Assembly (NCBI RefSeq): GCF_020524045.1
Contig: NZ_JAIVKL010000002.1
Coordinates: 496,001-560,000 of the forward strand
Direction: 5' to 3'
Length of the DNA: 64,000 bases
Source: Metabacillus litoralis
GTDB taxonomy: Bacteria > Bacillota > Bacilli > Bacillales > Bacillaceae
Made by a program: the position numbers and the translations under genes. The notes below the pieces were generated by a model. It searched no databases, was not told the DNA's origin, and was given only the letters and a program-made list of their open reading frames with translations. Shown in pieces: positions 28,647-38,919 of the stretch. Numbering within the stretch: the first letter of the stretch is position 1; each line of letters starts with the position of its first letter.

Positions 28647-29162
28647 CTAATTTAAAGGTTTATTAAGATAACATACCATGTGTTGTTCATCATAATAAGT
28701 ATCCTGTATTTTCAACGCATTTCTTTCTTCAGCGTAAACTTGAAAACCTAATGATTGATATAAGTTTTTAGCTGGTTGATTTTCTGTTACAACAGTTAAA
28801 TAGATTTGCTCTATTATCGATAAGTTTTTCGCATGTGTTATCGCCCTCTGCATCAATGCTCTAGCAAAACCAATTCCCCGATACTCTAAAGAAACATACA
28901 TCGCATAAATCGTCGCACGATGCTGAAGCTTACTTTTGCTTTCATGAACCAATGTTACTGTACCAACAAGCTGTTTTTCAGAACATGCTCCAAACGTATA
29001 GGAATGACTAGAATGAAGCCTATTCTTAAAATTGATCATATCCAGTTCAACTTCTTCTTCATAACTTGAAGCAAAGGCCTCTGGATTATTTTTCAACGCT
29101 TCAAGCCTGATCGTTCGATATAGCTCAGCATGTTCAGCTGATAAGAGGATAATTTCCTTCAT
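28647..29162 (-). CDS. GNAT family N-acetyltransferase
   Basis: A 171-residue acetyl-CoA-dependent transferase. The acetyl-CoA-binding motif A is at about residues 94-110 (MYVSLEYRGIGFARALMQRA) and motif B near 128-150 (NQPAKNLYQSLGF). The acceptor substrate is unknown. ATG 29162 directly follows the stop of the adenosyltransferase gene, so the two form an operon. Confidence 0.85.
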   Translation of the reverse strand: MKEIILLSAEHAELYRTIRLEALKNNPEAFASSYEEEVELDMINFKNRLHSSHSYTFGACSEKQLVGTVTLVHESKSKLQHRATIYAMYVSLEYRGIGFARALMQRAITHAKNLSIIEQIYLTVVTENQPAKNLYQSLGFQVYAEERNALKIQDTYYDEQHMVCYLNKPLN

Positions 29163-29750
29163 TTATTTATCGTCTTGATTTTTAGTTGGTTTATTTTTAA
29201 AAACAAGTGCACTTCGCTCATACTCAACATCCTTTACACCTAATCGGTAGTTAATCACACGAGCAATAGCAAAGAAGTAGTCGGACAATCGATTTAAATA
29301 AGATAAAACAATGTTATTTATTTCAGCTTCCTTTTGTAAAGTGACCGTACATCTTTCAGCTCTTCTAGTAACAGTTCTTGCAAGATGAATAACCGCCGCT
29401 CCAGGACTTCCTCCTGGTAAAATAAAACGCTCTAACTCAGGAGCCTCTTTTACATAATGATCAATTCTTTCTTCTAGAAAAGTGACCATGTTTTCCGTTG
29501 TTTTATAAGGATATTTTTCTTTAACAACTGCTAGATCTCCGCCACAATCAAATAACTCATGCTGAATTTTTTCTAATTCATTATATATGTCTTCAAATCG
29601 GGAATCAGTAAGCAAAGTCATTGCCTGGCCAACAAAGCTATTTGCTTCATCTATCGTTCCATATGCTTCAACTCGCAGGTGATCTTTATCAACACGACCA
29701 CCAATGATACTTGTTTGTCCACGGTCACCCGTTCTTGTATATAAATTCAA
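29163..29750 (-). CDS. yvqK: Cob(I)yrinic acid a,c-diamide adenosyltransferase (PduO type)
   Basis: Transfers the adenosyl group of ATP to cob(I)alamin, making adenosylcobalamin. The ATP-binding N-terminus TRTGDRGQTSIIGG and the later TRRAERCTVTL and YLNRLSDYFF segments are diagnostic of the PduO family. The frame opens at GTG 29759, but GGAG lies only one base before it; TTG 29750 with GGAG ten bases upstream aligns with the YvqK N-terminus. Its product would be the cofactor for the CarH-like regulator at 17563. Confidence 0.9.
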   Translation of the reverse strand: MNLYTRTGDRGQTSIIGGRVDKDHLRVEAYGTIDEANSFVGQAMTLLTDSRFEDIYNELEKIQHELFDCGGDLAVVKEKYPYKTTENMVTFLEERIDHYVKEAPELERFILPGGSPGAAVIHLARTVTRRAERCTVTLQKEAEINNIVLSYLNRLSDYFFAIARVINYRLGVKDVEYERSALVFKNKPTKNQDDK

Positions 29751-30025
29751 TCGATCCACACTCCAATCATTTTTATCTATTCTTATTAAACCATGATGAT
29801 CATAACAGGTAAAACGATTAATGTTTTCTTTTGAAAATAAATATTAAATGATAGCTTTTGTTACAGCTACAACCTATTTTACTACAGTGCTGATTGTGAA
29901 TCGTCAATCATAGACTAAACATAAATAGACGTTAGGTAAATCACCACCTTCAAGTTATAAAAGATGGTTATTAGACCACTCCACATTTCTTAAAACTTAA
30001 TACAATCAACTGAGATTTAAATAAA

Positions 30026-30206
30026 GGCTATGTTAAAGCTTAAGGTTGATTTTTAACTTTGTTGATTGGAGTGAAAGGTATGAGACTCCTGCGGGAGAAG
30101 CGTGTCGAAGGGAGACCCCACAGGCGCTTGCGCCGAGGAGGCTTCCTGACCGCCCGCGGAAAGCGAATGCCTGTAACGGAAATCAACCACAAAGTTTAAC
30201 AGAGCC
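30026..30206 (+). mobile_element. Family B GC-rich MITE-like element, copy 2 (181 bp)
   Basis: Begins GGCTATGTTAAAGC and ends AAAGTTTAACAGAGCC. The core includes GACTCCTGCGGGAGAAGCGT, GGCGCTTGCGCC and CCGCCCGCGGAAAGCGAATG. The flanking direct repeat TAAATAAA is identical on both sides (30018-30025 and 30207-30214), an 8-bp target duplication. The core is far richer in G+C than its surroundings and has several short palindromes, so a transcript would fold strongly. Confidence 0.9.
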
Positions 30207-30234
30207 TAAATAAACAATACATAAGAAAAAAAGC

Positions 30235-30270
30235 TTATAAACAAAATTCTGCACTTAGAATTTTGTCTAT
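30235..30270 (-). terminator. resDE terminator
   Basis: TATAGACAAAATTCT pairs with AGAATTTTGTTTATA on the minus strand, followed within a few bases by a run of seven T. Confidence 0.75.
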
Positions 30271-30327
30271 AAACTTTATTCAAAACATGTTAATTGTTTC
30301 TTATGAAACAAGATTGTTCGTCAAATT

Positions 30328-32124
30328 TCATTCGGATTTTGGCATATTTTTTGGTAAAAAGAAACTAAATGTCGTACCTTCATCTAATTTGCTATGAACC
30401 TGAATTTTCCCTTTATGTGCTTCAATAATATTTTTAACAATCGCTAAACCAAGTCCGGTCCCTGCTCTTCCCCTCGTTCTTGCTTTATCAGCTTTATAAA
30501 AACGTTCAAATACAAAAGGTAAGTCTTCCTGAGGAATTCCACTACCTGAATCCTGAACACTAATTGAGAGTCCATTTTGAAGCTCTTCAACTGTAAGTTG
30601 TACTGTCCCTTTTTCAGACGTATGGCGAATCGCATTATCGATTAAATTAGTTAAAACTTGCTCAATTCGGTCTGGATCTAATACATACTCTGATGTATTT
30701 ATAGAAACCTCTGCGTTTAATGCAATTTTTTTGTCTTTGGCAAGGCCTTGAAATTTTCGATTTATCTTATCAATAAATTGTGGTATTGAGATTTCTTCCC
30801 GATTTAAAGAGATATGCCCTGCTTCCATTCGTGCTAAATCTAATAGGTCGTTAACTAATCGCCCCATTCTAAGTGATTCATCATGTATAACTTGGGCGAT
30901 TTCTTTCTTTTCCTCATCCGAGCTAGCAATATCATCTACAATTGCCTCACTGTACCCTTGAAGCATTGAAATAGGTGTTCTTAATTCATGACTTACATTT
31001 GCAATGAAATCCTTACGAAGCTTATCAAGTCGACGTTCTTCTGTCATATCTCTAAGAACAGCTACAGCTCCACGTACATGTGATTGATTATATAAAGGGC
31101 TCATTAAAATAACCCAACTTCTACCTTGAATCATGATTTCAATCACTTGTTCTTTCTCAGTGTTTACTACCCGATGAAATAGATCCTGTGCTTCAGGTGG
31201 TAGCTCCTTACCTAGTTCAACCTTCATTTCCTGTTCATAATACCATGCTTGTAGAAATCTCTCTGCTGGGGGATTAGTTACTAATATCGTTCCATCAATA
31301 TTTAATGTAATAACACCATCTGCCATACTACTTAGTATATTCGTCAAATGCTCTTTTTCCTGTCTAAGAGCATTAATATGAAATTTCAATTGTTTTCCCA
31401 TTTGATTGAACGCAATTCCAAGCTCACCAATTTCATCATTAGACATGATCGGTACCTTTGTATCAAATTTCCCCTTTGCTAGCTCCTGAGCTACTTCTCT
31501 CATCTTTCTAAGCGGATATGTAATCCTCGTAGATAAGAAAAATGCAAAGATCGTTGTTAAAATGATCGCAATTCCTGCTGCTAAAATGATATATTTTGTT
31601 GTATGTTTCGTTGTTTCGTGAACAGCTTGTAATGATTGCGAAATGAAAACGGCTCCATTTTTATTTTCAGAAACTTTATATGGCACTCCAACTATGAGCA
31701 CTTCGTCTTCACCATTTACATACTGATCATTCGAATTTATATTTGTTCGTTTACTTACTTTCTTCTGATTTGTTAATATTTTATAAAGAATGGGATCCTT
31801 TTTAATATCTTCAAAATCTAGATGAGCTATTTCATCTGTCTTAACTGGTGATTTCCAATAATGTGTTTCATCTTCAATGATCAATATATCAGTCATTTTA
31901 TCTGTTAATTCCCATGATATAGACCTTGCAAGATCTTGATCATCATGACTTTCTATTATTGCTGAGACTTTATTGGCAAGCTGTGATAATTCTTTTTCAG
32001 CTTCATCAACATGATAATTCTCTATGAACTCAAGCATTAATATTGTAAGTACAAATAAAACAAAGGAAACGAGTAAAAGAATCGTTCCCCAAAGTTTTCC
32101 AACTACACTTCGCCAAAGAATCAT
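30328..32124 (-). CDS. resE: Sensor histidine kinase ResE
   Basis: Senses oxygen limitation and nitric oxide and phosphorylates ResD. Two transmembrane helices (about 12-33 and 178-199) flank an extracytoplasmic sensor. HAMP (about 200-250), PAS (about 260-360), a HisKA domain with the phosphorylated His in NVSHELRTP, and a HATPase domain ([35 protein letters not shown]) follow. At 598 residues it is full length. It overlaps resD by four bases. Confidence 0.95.
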   Translation of the reverse strand: MILWRSVVGKLWGTILLLVSFVLFVLTILMLEFIENYHVDEAEKELSQLANKVSAIIESHDDQDLARSISWELTDKMTDILIIEDETHYWKSPVKTDEIAHLDFEDIKKDPILYKILTNQKKVSKRTNINSNDQYVNGEDEVLIVGVPYKVSENKNGAVFISQSLQAVHETTKHTTKYIILAAGIAIILTTIFAFFLSTRITYPLRKMREVAQELAKGKFDTKVPIMSNDEIGELGIAFNQMGKQLKFHINALRQEKEHLTNILSSMADGVITLNIDGTILVTNPPAERFLQAWYYEQEMKVELGKELPPEAQDLFHRVVNTEKEQVIEIMIQGRSWVILMSPLYNQSHVRGAVAVLRDMTEERRLDKLRKDFIANVSHELRTPISMLQGYSEAIVDDIASSDEEKKEIAQVIHDESLRMGRLVNDLLDLARMEAGHISLNREEISIPQFIDKINRKFQGLAKDKKIALNAEVSINTSEYVLDPDRIEQVLTNLIDNAIRHTSEKGTVQLTVEELQNGLSISVQDSGSGIPQEDLPFVFERFYKADKARTRGRAGTGLGLAIVKNIIEAHKGKIQVHSKLDEGTTFSFFLPKNMPKSE

Positions 32125-32843
32125 GTATTGCTTACCTCAAATTTATAGCCAACTCCCCATACAGTGACAATCATTTTCGCAGCTTCTGGTGAAACCTTAC
32201 TTAACTTTTCCCTTAACCTCTTAACATGTGTATCAACTGTTCGCAAATCACCAAAGAATTCATATTGCCATACTTCTTTTAGTAGTTTTTCTCGATCGTA
32301 AACTTTATCTGGTGTTTTTGCTAAAAAGTAAAGTAACTCATATTCCTTTGGTGTTAAGCTAACTTCAGTACCATCGGCTGTCACACGATGTGCATCATGA
32401 TCAATCGAGAGATGTGGAAATACGATGACATTTTTAGTTTTGGTGTCCGTTTTTAAATAAGATGTTTGAGATGATCTTCTTAATAGAGCTTTAACTCTAA
32501 GCACTACTTCTCTAGGGCTAAACGGCTTGACAATATAATCATCTGTTCCTACTTCAAATCCTTGTACACGATTTGTTTCCTCACCTTTTGCAGTAAGCAT
32601 AATAATTGGAGTTGCCTTTTTTTCACGTAACTGACGACAAACTTCAATTCCATCGATACCTGGCATCATGACATCTAGCATAATTAGATCATATTCCGTA
32701 TTTAGCCCCATCTCTAATGCTTGGTGACCGTCCTCAGCTTCTTCAATTTCATAATTCTCTCTCTCTAAATACATTCTTATTAAACGTCGGATTCGATCTT
32801 CATCATCAACAACTAATATTTTTGCATGTTGGTTCTCTTCCAT
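32121..32843 (-). CDS. resD: Response regulator ResD
   Basis: OmpR-family transcription factor controlling aerobic and anaerobic respiration genes. The receiver domain has Asp11-type acidic pocket residues (VVDDED), phospho-acceptor Asp57 (IMLDVMMPG) and the conserved Lys in IVKPF. The winged-helix domain ends GVGYKFE. ATG 32843, with AAGGAG, is chosen over GTG 32852 and gives 240 residues as in B. subtilis. A terminator upstream separates resDE from resABC, so it likely has its own promoter as well. Confidence 0.95.
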   Translation of the reverse strand: MEENQHAKILVVDDEDRIRRLIRMYLERENYEIEEAEDGHQALEMGLNTEYDLIMLDVMMPGIDGIEVCRQLREKKATPIIMLTAKGEETNRVQGFEVGTDDYIVKPFSPREVVLRVKALLRRSSQTSYLKTDTKTKNVIVFPHLSIDHDAHRVTADGTEVSLTPKEYELLYFLAKTPDKVYDREKLLKEVWQYEFFGDLRTVDTHVKRLREKLSKVSPEAAKMIVTVWGVGYKFEVSNT

Positions 32844-32945
32844 TAAGAACACTCCTTATGTATGAGATAAATAATATCTTTTTTGTTTTCCCTACTATTT
32901 CTACTTATTACACCTATCTTATCAAATAATATAAGTACATATGAA

Positions 32946-32979
32946 TAAAAGCCTTCACTGCAAGAGTGAAGGCTTTTAT
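32946..32979 (-). terminator. resABC terminator
   Basis: ATAAAAGCCTTCACT pairs with AGTGAAGGCTTTTAT around a four-base loop, in the gap between resC and resD. Confidence 0.85.
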
Positions 32980-33047
32980 AGCAGTGTTATTACTATTAAT
33001 ATGCTACTTACAGAATTATTCAACTAGTATGATGTTATTACAACCTA

Positions 33048-34223
33048 TTATGCATAAGAATGCAAGCCCGCAATAACTAAGTTAACAAATATAAAGTTAA
33101 ACATAATAATAGCAAAGCCAACTACGGCTAGCCATGCAGATTTTTCACCATGCCATCCTTTAGATAAACGAAGATGTAAATATGCAGCATAAAATAAGAA
33201 AGTAATAAGTGCCCAAACTTCTTTAGGATCCCAGCCCCAGAAACGAGTCCAAGCAATTTGTGCCCAAATCATGGCAAAAATCAATGCACCAAGAGTAAAT
33301 ATCGGGAAACCAATCGCAACAGATCGGTATCCAATTTCATCGACAAGCTCTATATTTACATTTTTTGTGAATGGTTTAATCAATGCAGAAATTCGCTTAC
33401 GAAACACAACTCTGAATAACCCATAAAGAATGGACCCTACAAAAATTGACCATATCACAGTGTTTAATTTCACAGCTGAAATAATCGCAGGTAATTCAAT
33501 GATTGGCTGGAATTTCCCTTCTGTTAGTAATTCACCTTCATTAGGTCCTACTAAAGCAGGCATATTAAATGTCATAACAGCTTCTTGATCTTTTTTATCA
33601 ATCCAATTAAATTCTGCTGAATAATCAAGACCTTTGAATGTACTTGTAACAATGATGAAACCTAGTGTAATAACTAGAACATACATGATGGCTTCAAGCC
33701 AGAATGTTTTCTTTGATGCCTTACTTTGATCAACAACTGTAACAAGATGAATAATACCTGCTACAGCACTTATAGATAAAATTGCTTGTCCCAAAGCCGC
33801 AGTTGTTACATGAATATATAACCAATGACTTTGAAGAGAAGGTATAAGTGGACTTATATCTGTTGGAAACATACTTCCATAAGCAATAATTAAAACTACA
33901 ATTGGTAAAGTAAATAATCCTAATATAGCTACTTTGTAAATAAAAAATAAAATAATGAAAGCAAAGACAAGCATCATCCCAAACGCTGTCGCAAATTCAA
34001 AAAGATTACTTACAGGAGCATGTCCTGATGCAATCCATCTTGTAATAAAATAACCTAATTGTGAAACAAAGCCAAGAATTGTTGTAGCAACAGCTAAAAT
34101 TGTCCATTTACTCATTTTATCTGTTTTTTTACGTTTATCTCGGATTGATCCACCGAATAAAAAGATCGCTACTAAATAAATAATAAATGCAATCTCTAAA
34201 AAAGTAGCACTCAGTGCAGCCAT
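33048..34223 (-). CDS. resC: Cytochrome c biogenesis protein ResC (CcsA family)
   Basis: Multi-span heme-handling membrane protein of system II cytochrome c maturation. About eight to ten helices are visible. The tryptophan-rich [20 protein letters not shown] motif of heme-handling proteins lies near residue 325, with conserved His residues on either side ([17 protein letters not shown]). Works with ResB to deliver heme to apocytochrome c outside the membrane. It follows resB by about 20 bases. Confidence 0.95.
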   Translation of the reverse strand: MAALSATFLEIAFIIYLVAIFLFGGSIRDKRKKTDKMSKWTILAVATTILGFVSQLGYFITRWIASGHAPVSNLFEFATAFGMMLVFAFIILFFIYKVAILGLFTLPIVVLIIAYGSMFPTDISPLIPSLQSHWLYIHVTTAALGQAILSISAVAGIIHLVTVVDQSKASKKTFWLEAIMYVLVITLGFIIVTSTFKGLDYSAEFNWIDKKDQEAVMTFNMPALVGPNEGELLTEGKFQPIIELPAIISAVKLNTVIWSIFVGSILYGLFRVVFRKRISALIKPFTKNVNIELVDEIGYRSVAIGFPIFTLGALIFAMIWAQIAWTRFWGWDPKEVWALITFLFYAAYLHLRLSKGWHGEKSAWLAVVGFAIIMFNFIFVNLVIAGLHSYA

Positions 34224-34243
34224 GTTTTCCCCTCCCTAAAACA

Positions 34244-35866
34244 TTATTGTTTTTCATTTTGATCATTTGGGATTTTTAATGGCGTATCTTTTAATACTTT
34301 GTTTATTTCTTGTGACAGTCCATACCAGTTCTTATTTGTATGTCCTGCAACAAGTACAGTATCATTATGAAGTTTAATCCAGATACGACGATGATTCCAG
34401 TACATTCCTTGGATAACACCAATCATAAAGATTGCGCCACCTATACCTAAGAACCATAATGTCATATCTTTTCTAACAGTTAGTGCTGTTAAATCCTTCG
34501 TTTCTACACCTTGAAAGATCATTTTGTACTGGTTATTACCTGAAGGCTCTATATTCTGCTGTATAGCAACAAAACTAGATTCACCTTCTGGAGTTTCTGG
34601 TGTGAACATTTTAAAAACAAAAGCAGGATTATTTGGTATCCGTGTTTTTGTAGCCGGTACACCTTCATCATCAAAGTAAAAATCAGGAAGATATGTTGCT
34701 AGCTGTACCTTATACCCATTACCAAGATCGTATTCTTTGGCAGGATCTAATAAATCTACTGTTAATTCCCCAAAGCTTTCCTCTGTTTCCTTATCTATTA
34801 AACTGAATTTCATTTTATTGAGCTCATTTAATTTATAATCTACTTGATAAAGAGAAAAAGCATCAAACTTTAATGGTTCGTTAACCCTAATCTCTTCTTT
34901 TTTTATTTCTTTTAACTCAGGCTCTGCACCATGAACTATTTCACCTGTTCGTTCATATAATACGACATTCGATTGAAAGTTTTTAACAACTGAACCATCT
35001 CCAACACGGTTAATCGCATCTTCGAACACTTCATTTTCTTTGTCTTTCTCGTAAACTTCCATAATGAAATCGTCGTTTTTTAAGTAATACTGACCTTCAG
35101 TTCCAGGGATAACTGCTGTTTCCCCTTCTCTTACCCAAAGAACTTCATCAACATACATACCAGGAACAAAACGAAGCATTGCACCAAATAAGAAGATAAT
35201 AAGACCACAATGATTTACATATGGGCCCCATCTTGAAAAACGGCCTTTTTCTGCTAAGATATTTCCATTCTCTTCTCTAACACGATATCGACTAGAAACA
35301 AGTCGTTCTTTTATTTGTTGGGAATCATAATCTTCCGTTTGTGTTTCACTATATAATCTTTGACGCTTCATGAATGATTCATGTCTTGTTACACCTTGCT
35401 TTTTTAAAGCACGGTAAAGTGGAACAAAACGGTCTAAACTAGCAATAACTAGTGAAATACCAATAGAAGCTACTAAAATCATATACCACCATGAGCCATA
35501 TAAATTATGAAAACCTAATTCATAGTACAGCTGACCTAAGATACCATATTCATCTTTATAAAATTGTGATGCGGTAGATGTTGGTGGTATATACATCTCT
35601 TGAGGAAAAACAGTACCTAAAGCTGATGCGATAAGCGTTAAAACAATTAACCAAACTCCGACCTTAACCGATGAAAAAAAGTTCCATATTTTATCAACGA
35701 TCGTTTTCTTATAAGTTTGAGAGCGTCTAGCAGATCCTTCATACTTCATATCCAATAATTTCTTAGGTTCATTTCTCTCTTTTTCACCTATTGGATTCCC
35801 ACATGATTCACACATTAGGGTTCCTTCTGGATTTGCATGACCACACTCACACATAACCTTGTTCAT
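34244..35866 (-). CDS. resB: Cytochrome c biogenesis protein ResB
   Basis: Partner of ResC in system II. The N-terminus has a zinc-ribbon-like CECGHANPEGTLMCESCG (residues 5-22). Four transmembrane segments lie near 70-90, 124-144, 215-233 and 468-488, with a large extracytoplasmic domain between the last two. Length of 540 is normal. The operon order resA-resB-resC is conserved. Confidence 0.94.
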   Translation of the reverse strand: MNKVMCECGHANPEGTLMCESCGNPIGEKERNEPKKLLDMKYEGSARRSQTYKKTIVDKIWNFFSSVKVGVWLIVLTLIASALGTVFPQEMYIPPTSTASQFYKDEYGILGQLYYELGFHNLYGSWWYMILVASIGISLVIASLDRFVPLYRALKKQGVTRHESFMKRQRLYSETQTEDYDSQQIKERLVSSRYRVREENGNILAEKGRFSRWGPYVNHCGLIIFLFGAMLRFVPGMYVDEVLWVREGETAVIPGTEGQYYLKNDDFIMEVYEKDKENEVFEDAINRVGDGSVVKNFQSNVVLYERTGEIVHGAEPELKEIKKEEIRVNEPLKFDAFSLYQVDYKLNELNKMKFSLIDKETEESFGELTVDLLDPAKEYDLGNGYKVQLATYLPDFYFDDEGVPATKTRIPNNPAFVFKMFTPETPEGESSFVAIQQNIEPSGNNQYKMIFQGVETKDLTALTVRKDMTLWFLGIGGAIFMIGVIQGMYWNHRRIWIKLHNDTVLVAGHTNKNWYGLSQEINKVLKDTPLKIPNDQNEKQ

Positions 35867-35884
35867 GCTAAAAAACTCCCCATT

Positions 35885-36406
35885 TTAAGGTTTAATCTGT
35901 TCCATATAATCTCTTATCATTCTTTCAGTTAATGTGCCTGAAGTAATTGCCTCTACTCTACCTTCTGGATTAATCAAGAAGGTTGTTGGTAAAGGACCGA
36001 CGCCATAAGCATTTAGCACTTGTTTATCCTTGTCTAAAATAACTGGAAATGATAGATTATGTTTATCAATAAATGTTTGCACCGCTATATTTGATTCAGC
36101 AATATTAACGGCTAACACCTCAACACCTTGATCTTTATAATATGCATACTGGTTATCCATATAAGGCATTTCACGTTCACATGGCTCACACCAAGTACCC
36201 CAGAAATTGAGAAAAACTCCCTTTCCTTTGTAATCAGATAATTGATGTTTATTTCCTTCTAAATCCTTTAAAACAAAGTCAGGTGCTTCACTTCCAACCT
36301 TCACTCTTTCTTTGCTTACAAAAAAATTCGAATATAATGTGTATCCTAATGCACCAATTAATAAGATTAATATGACAGAGCGCATGAGTAAGCGTTTTTT
36401 CTTCAT
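35885..36406 (-). CDS. resA: Thiol-disulfide oxidoreductase ResA
   Basis: Membrane-anchored thioredoxin-fold protein that reduces the heme-binding cysteines of apocytochrome c. One N-terminal helix (about 8-27) is followed by a TlpA-like domain with the active site Cys73-Glu-Pro-Cys76 in WGTWCEPC. The CEPC sequence and length of 173 are typical of ResA. First gene of the resABC operon. Confidence 0.95.
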   Translation of the reverse strand: MKKKRLLMRSVILILLIGALGYTLYSNFFVSKERVKVGSEAPDFVLKDLEGNKHQLSDYKGKGVFLNFWGTWCEPCEREMPYMDNQYAYYKDQGVEVLAVNIAESNIAVQTFIDKHNLSFPVILDKDKQVLNAYGVGPLPTTFLINPEGRVEAITSGTLTERMIRDYMEQIKP

Positions 36407-36441
36407 TTCACACTCTCCTACTCCTTAGACATTCTAAATAA

Positions 36442-36450
36442 TTATAACAT
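36442..36450 (-). promoter_or_regulatory. Possible extended -10 promoter of resABC
   Basis: On the minus strand upstream of resA there is TGTTATAAT, an extended -10 (TGnTATAAT). No -35 box at standard spacing was found. The placement is tentative. Confidence 0.4.
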
Positions 36451-36496
36451 TAACGTACAATATGCTTGTCAGGATTTTTTGAAGTTTATGTGAAAA

Positions 36497-37231
36497 TTAT
36501 TTTAATTTATTTCCATGCTGTGCAAGAGATCTTAACTGTTTCACTTCATGTGGTGTTAACTCTCGTGAGTCCCCTGTATTAAGGCCACTAAGATTAAGAA
36601 AAGCAAATTTTTCACGTTTTAACTTTTGAACAGGATGATCAATTGCTTCAAACATACGTCTTACTTGACGATTACGTCCCTCATGAATAACAATTTCAAT
36701 AATGCTCGTGTTTTTCTTTTTATCCACTGATAAAACCTTCACATGTGCAGGAGCTGTTTTCCCATCCTCAAGCATAACGCCTCTTTCTAGCTGCTTAATC
36801 TTTTCACGAGTAGGAATTCCTTTTACTTTTGCCACATAAGATTTATCAACCTCGTAGCGTGGATGCATAAGAATATTAGCAAATTCACCATCATTCGTTA
36901 GTAGCAAAATTCCAGATGTATCATAATCTAATCTTCCAACTGGATATATTCGTTGTTTTATATAAGGAAAGAAGTCTGTGACAACCTTTCTTCCTTTATC
37001 ATCTTTAACAGCAGAAATGACACCGCTTGGTTTATATAAAATAACATAAATAGGTTCCTCACGTTCTAATGGAATTCCTTCTACTTCAACTCGGTCATTA
37101 TCCGAAACCTTTGTACCTAATTCTTTTACAGTCTTACCATTAACCTTCACTTTACCTTCTAAAATTAATTCCTCTGCCTTTCGTCGTGAAGCTACACCAG
37201 CATGAGCAATTACCTTTTGTAAGCGTTCCAT
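36497..37231 (-). CDS. rluB: 23S rRNA pseudouridine synthase RluB
   Basis: Modifies a uridine in the peptidyl-transferase region of 23S rRNA. An N-terminal S4 RNA-binding domain (about 2-60, RLQKVIAHAGVASRRKAEEL) precedes the RsuA-type catalytic domain with the catalytic Asp in GRLDYDTSGILLLTNDG. ATG 37231 is chosen over GTG 37240 because the AGAGGTG site lies correctly for it. Length 244. Confidence 0.94.
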   Translation of the reverse strand: MERLQKVIAHAGVASRRKAEELILEGKVKVNGKTVKELGTKVSDNDRVEVEGIPLEREEPIYVILYKPSGVISAVKDDKGRKVVTDFFPYIKQRIYPVGRLDYDTSGILLLTNDGEFANILMHPRYEVDKSYVAKVKGIPTREKIKQLERGVMLEDGKTAPAHVKVLSVDKKKNTSIIEIVIHEGRNRQVRRMFEAIDHPVQKLKREKFAFLNLSGLNTGDSRELTPHEVKQLRSLAQHGNKLK

Positions 37232-37481
37232 TTCTTTCACCTCTATAATATATTACTTTTTTCATTTTATTTTCACAAGTTTCGACAATTTATAATCAAA
37301 CAGGTTTTTATGTTGTATTTATAACTAATGACCTTTTTAAAACTCTTTAGTATCTCAATTACCTGCTATACTGAAAATCACTTTCACTCTATGTAAAGGA
37401 TAAAAGCAAAAGTTGTGAAAATGTGCTTTCCTATCATACCATAATTATGAATCAATATACTATCTCACCATTTATTAAGTA

Positions 37482-37664
37482 GACTATGTTAATGCTTAAT
37501 GTTGATTTTTAGCACTTTGTTGATTGGAGTGAAAGGCATGAGACTCCTGCGGGAGAAGCGTGTCAAAGGGAGACCCCACAGGCGCTTGCGCCGAGGAGGC
37601 TCCCGGACCGCCCGCGGAAAGCGAATGCCTGCAACGGAAATCAACAACAAAGTTTAACAGAGCC
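37482..37664 (+). mobile_element. Family B GC-rich MITE-like element, copy 3 (183 bp)
   Basis: Nearly identical to copy 2 across the core (GACTCCTGCGGGAGAAGCGT ... GGCGCTTGCGCCGAGGAGGC ... CGCCCGCGGAAAGCGAATGC). Ends are GACTATGTTAATGC and AAAGTTTAACAGAGCC. The direct repeat ATTAAGTA flanks both sides exactly (37474-37481 and 37665-37672). The high identity to copy 2 suggests recent mobility or homogenisation. Confidence 0.9.
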
Positions 37665-37736
37665 ATTAAGTAAAACTACCACATCTTATACTTGTTTGAT
37701 TGACTTCTTAACTATTACTATCTCTTCCTTACAAAC

Positions 37737-37766
37737 AAAAAAACCCGGCAAGACATGAGCCGAGTT
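37737..37766 (-). terminator. Terminator of dacB-spmA-spmB
   Basis: AACTCGGC pairs with GCCGGGTT on the minus strand, followed by TTTTTTTG. Confidence 0.8.
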
Positions 37767-37793
37767 AAGAATTCTATATAAATTTCATTTTGA

Positions 37794-38324
37794 TTATGAA
37801 AACATTAATGTAACAACCACAATAGCTGCAATAATTCCTACTAAATCTGCTAGTAATCCTACCTTTAATGCATCACCCATTCTTCTAATTCCTACTGCTC
37901 CAAAGTATACAGTAAGTACATATAAAGTGGTATCTGTACTACCTTGCATCGTTGCTGCTAACATACCGATAAATGAATCTGGTCCATAAGTTGAGATAAT
38001 ATCGGAAGTTAAACCTAATGCTGCAGTACCAGATATTGGACGAATGAAGGCCAAAGGAACAATCTCAGCAGGTATATTTAAAACTTCCAGAGCAGGTTTC
38101 ATAAAATTCATCAAAAATTCTAATGCTCCAGATGCTCTGAACACTGAAATCGCTACTAACATTCCTACTAAATAAGGAATAATGGAAAAAGAGATATTTA
38201 TCCCCTCTTTTCCCCCCTCTACAAATGACTCATAAGTTGGAACCTTTTTCAATGTTCCATAAATTAATATGAAGCCAATAATTACAGGTATGATCCATAA
38301 TGATATTACACCAATGATCCCCAT
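37794..38324 (-). CDS. spmB: Spore maturation protein B
   Basis: A 176-residue membrane protein of the nucleoside-recognition/gate family with about five helices. SpmB acts with SpmA in spore core dehydration and heat resistance. The conserved FIRPISGTAALGLTSDI and MLAATMQGSTDTTLYVL segments are visible. It follows spmA by six bases. In B. subtilis the operon is expressed in the forespore. Confidence 0.94.
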   Translation of the reverse strand: MGIIGVISLWIIPVIIGFILIYGTLKKVPTYESFVEGGKEGINISFSIIPYLVGMLVAISVFRASGALEFLMNFMKPALEVLNIPAEIVPLAFIRPISGTAALGLTSDIISTYGPDSFIGMLAATMQGSTDTTLYVLTVYFGAVGIRRMGDALKVGLLADLVGIIAAIVVVTLMFS

Positions 38325-38330
38325 GTATAA

Positions 38331-38918
38331 TCACCCTTTTCTCTTTCTCCTATAATAAAAGTAACGATCTATGACAATTGCTCCAGTTGTTGATAAAAAT
38401 GTTGCAATTAATGTAGGTCCGACAATGCTAGTTGGTGAAGAAGATCCATAGGTCATCATAATCGCAATTACGGTTGTAGGTATAAGTGTTAGGCTTGAAG
38501 TATTAATTGCTAAAAATGTAATCATCGACCTACTCGCTTTATCTGAATTGCCATTTAACACCTTTAATTGTTCCATGGCCTTTATCCCTAATGGAGTTGC
38601 TGCATTTCCTAAACCAAATAAATTAGCCATCATATTAGACAGCATATATCCCATCGCTGGATGTTCAGGCGGTACCTCTGGGAAAAGTCGTGTCACAATT
38701 GGTTTGAATAAATTTCCTAGCTTTTCTAATAATCCTGCATTTTCAGCAACTTTCATTAGTCCTAGCCAAAATACTAAAACACTAATAAATCCTATAGAGA
38801 TTGTAACTGCTTCTTTACCACCTTTAAAAATCGCTTCATTTACCTGTTCCATTGTTCCATTAAACATGGCAAATACTATACCTATAACCGTTAACATGAC
38901 CCAAATTATATTCACCAT
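38331..38918 (-). CDS. spmA: Spore maturation protein A
   Basis: A 195-residue membrane protein of the same gate family as SpmB. NATPLGIKAMEQL and the C-terminal DRYFYYRRKRKG tail match B. subtilis SpmA. It starts two bases after the dacB stop, so translation is coupled. Confidence 0.94.
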   Translation of the reverse strand: MVNIIWVMLTVIGIVFAMFNGTMEQVNEAIFKGGKEAVTISIGFISVLVFWLGLMKVAENAGLLEKLGNLFKPIVTRLFPEVPPEHPAMGYMLSNMMANLFGLGNAATPLGIKAMEQLKVLNGNSDKASRSMITFLAINTSSLTLIPTTVIAIMMTYGSSSPTSIVGPTLIATFLSTTGAIVIDRYFYYRRKRKG

Positions 38919-38919
38919 A

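Larger units (their letters stand above)
29751..30327. other. Intergenic region yvqK/resE
   Basis: Contains a family B element (30026-30206) and the resE terminator. A short CAGTGCTGATTG match at about 29885 may be a scrap of family A. Nothing else was identified. Confidence 0.5.
37232..37793. other. Intergenic region rluB/spmB
   Basis: Contains a family B element (37482-37664) and the dacB-spmAB terminator. The other roughly 330 bases show no gene. It separates the spm operon from rluB, which are closer in B. subtilis. Confidence 0.5.
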
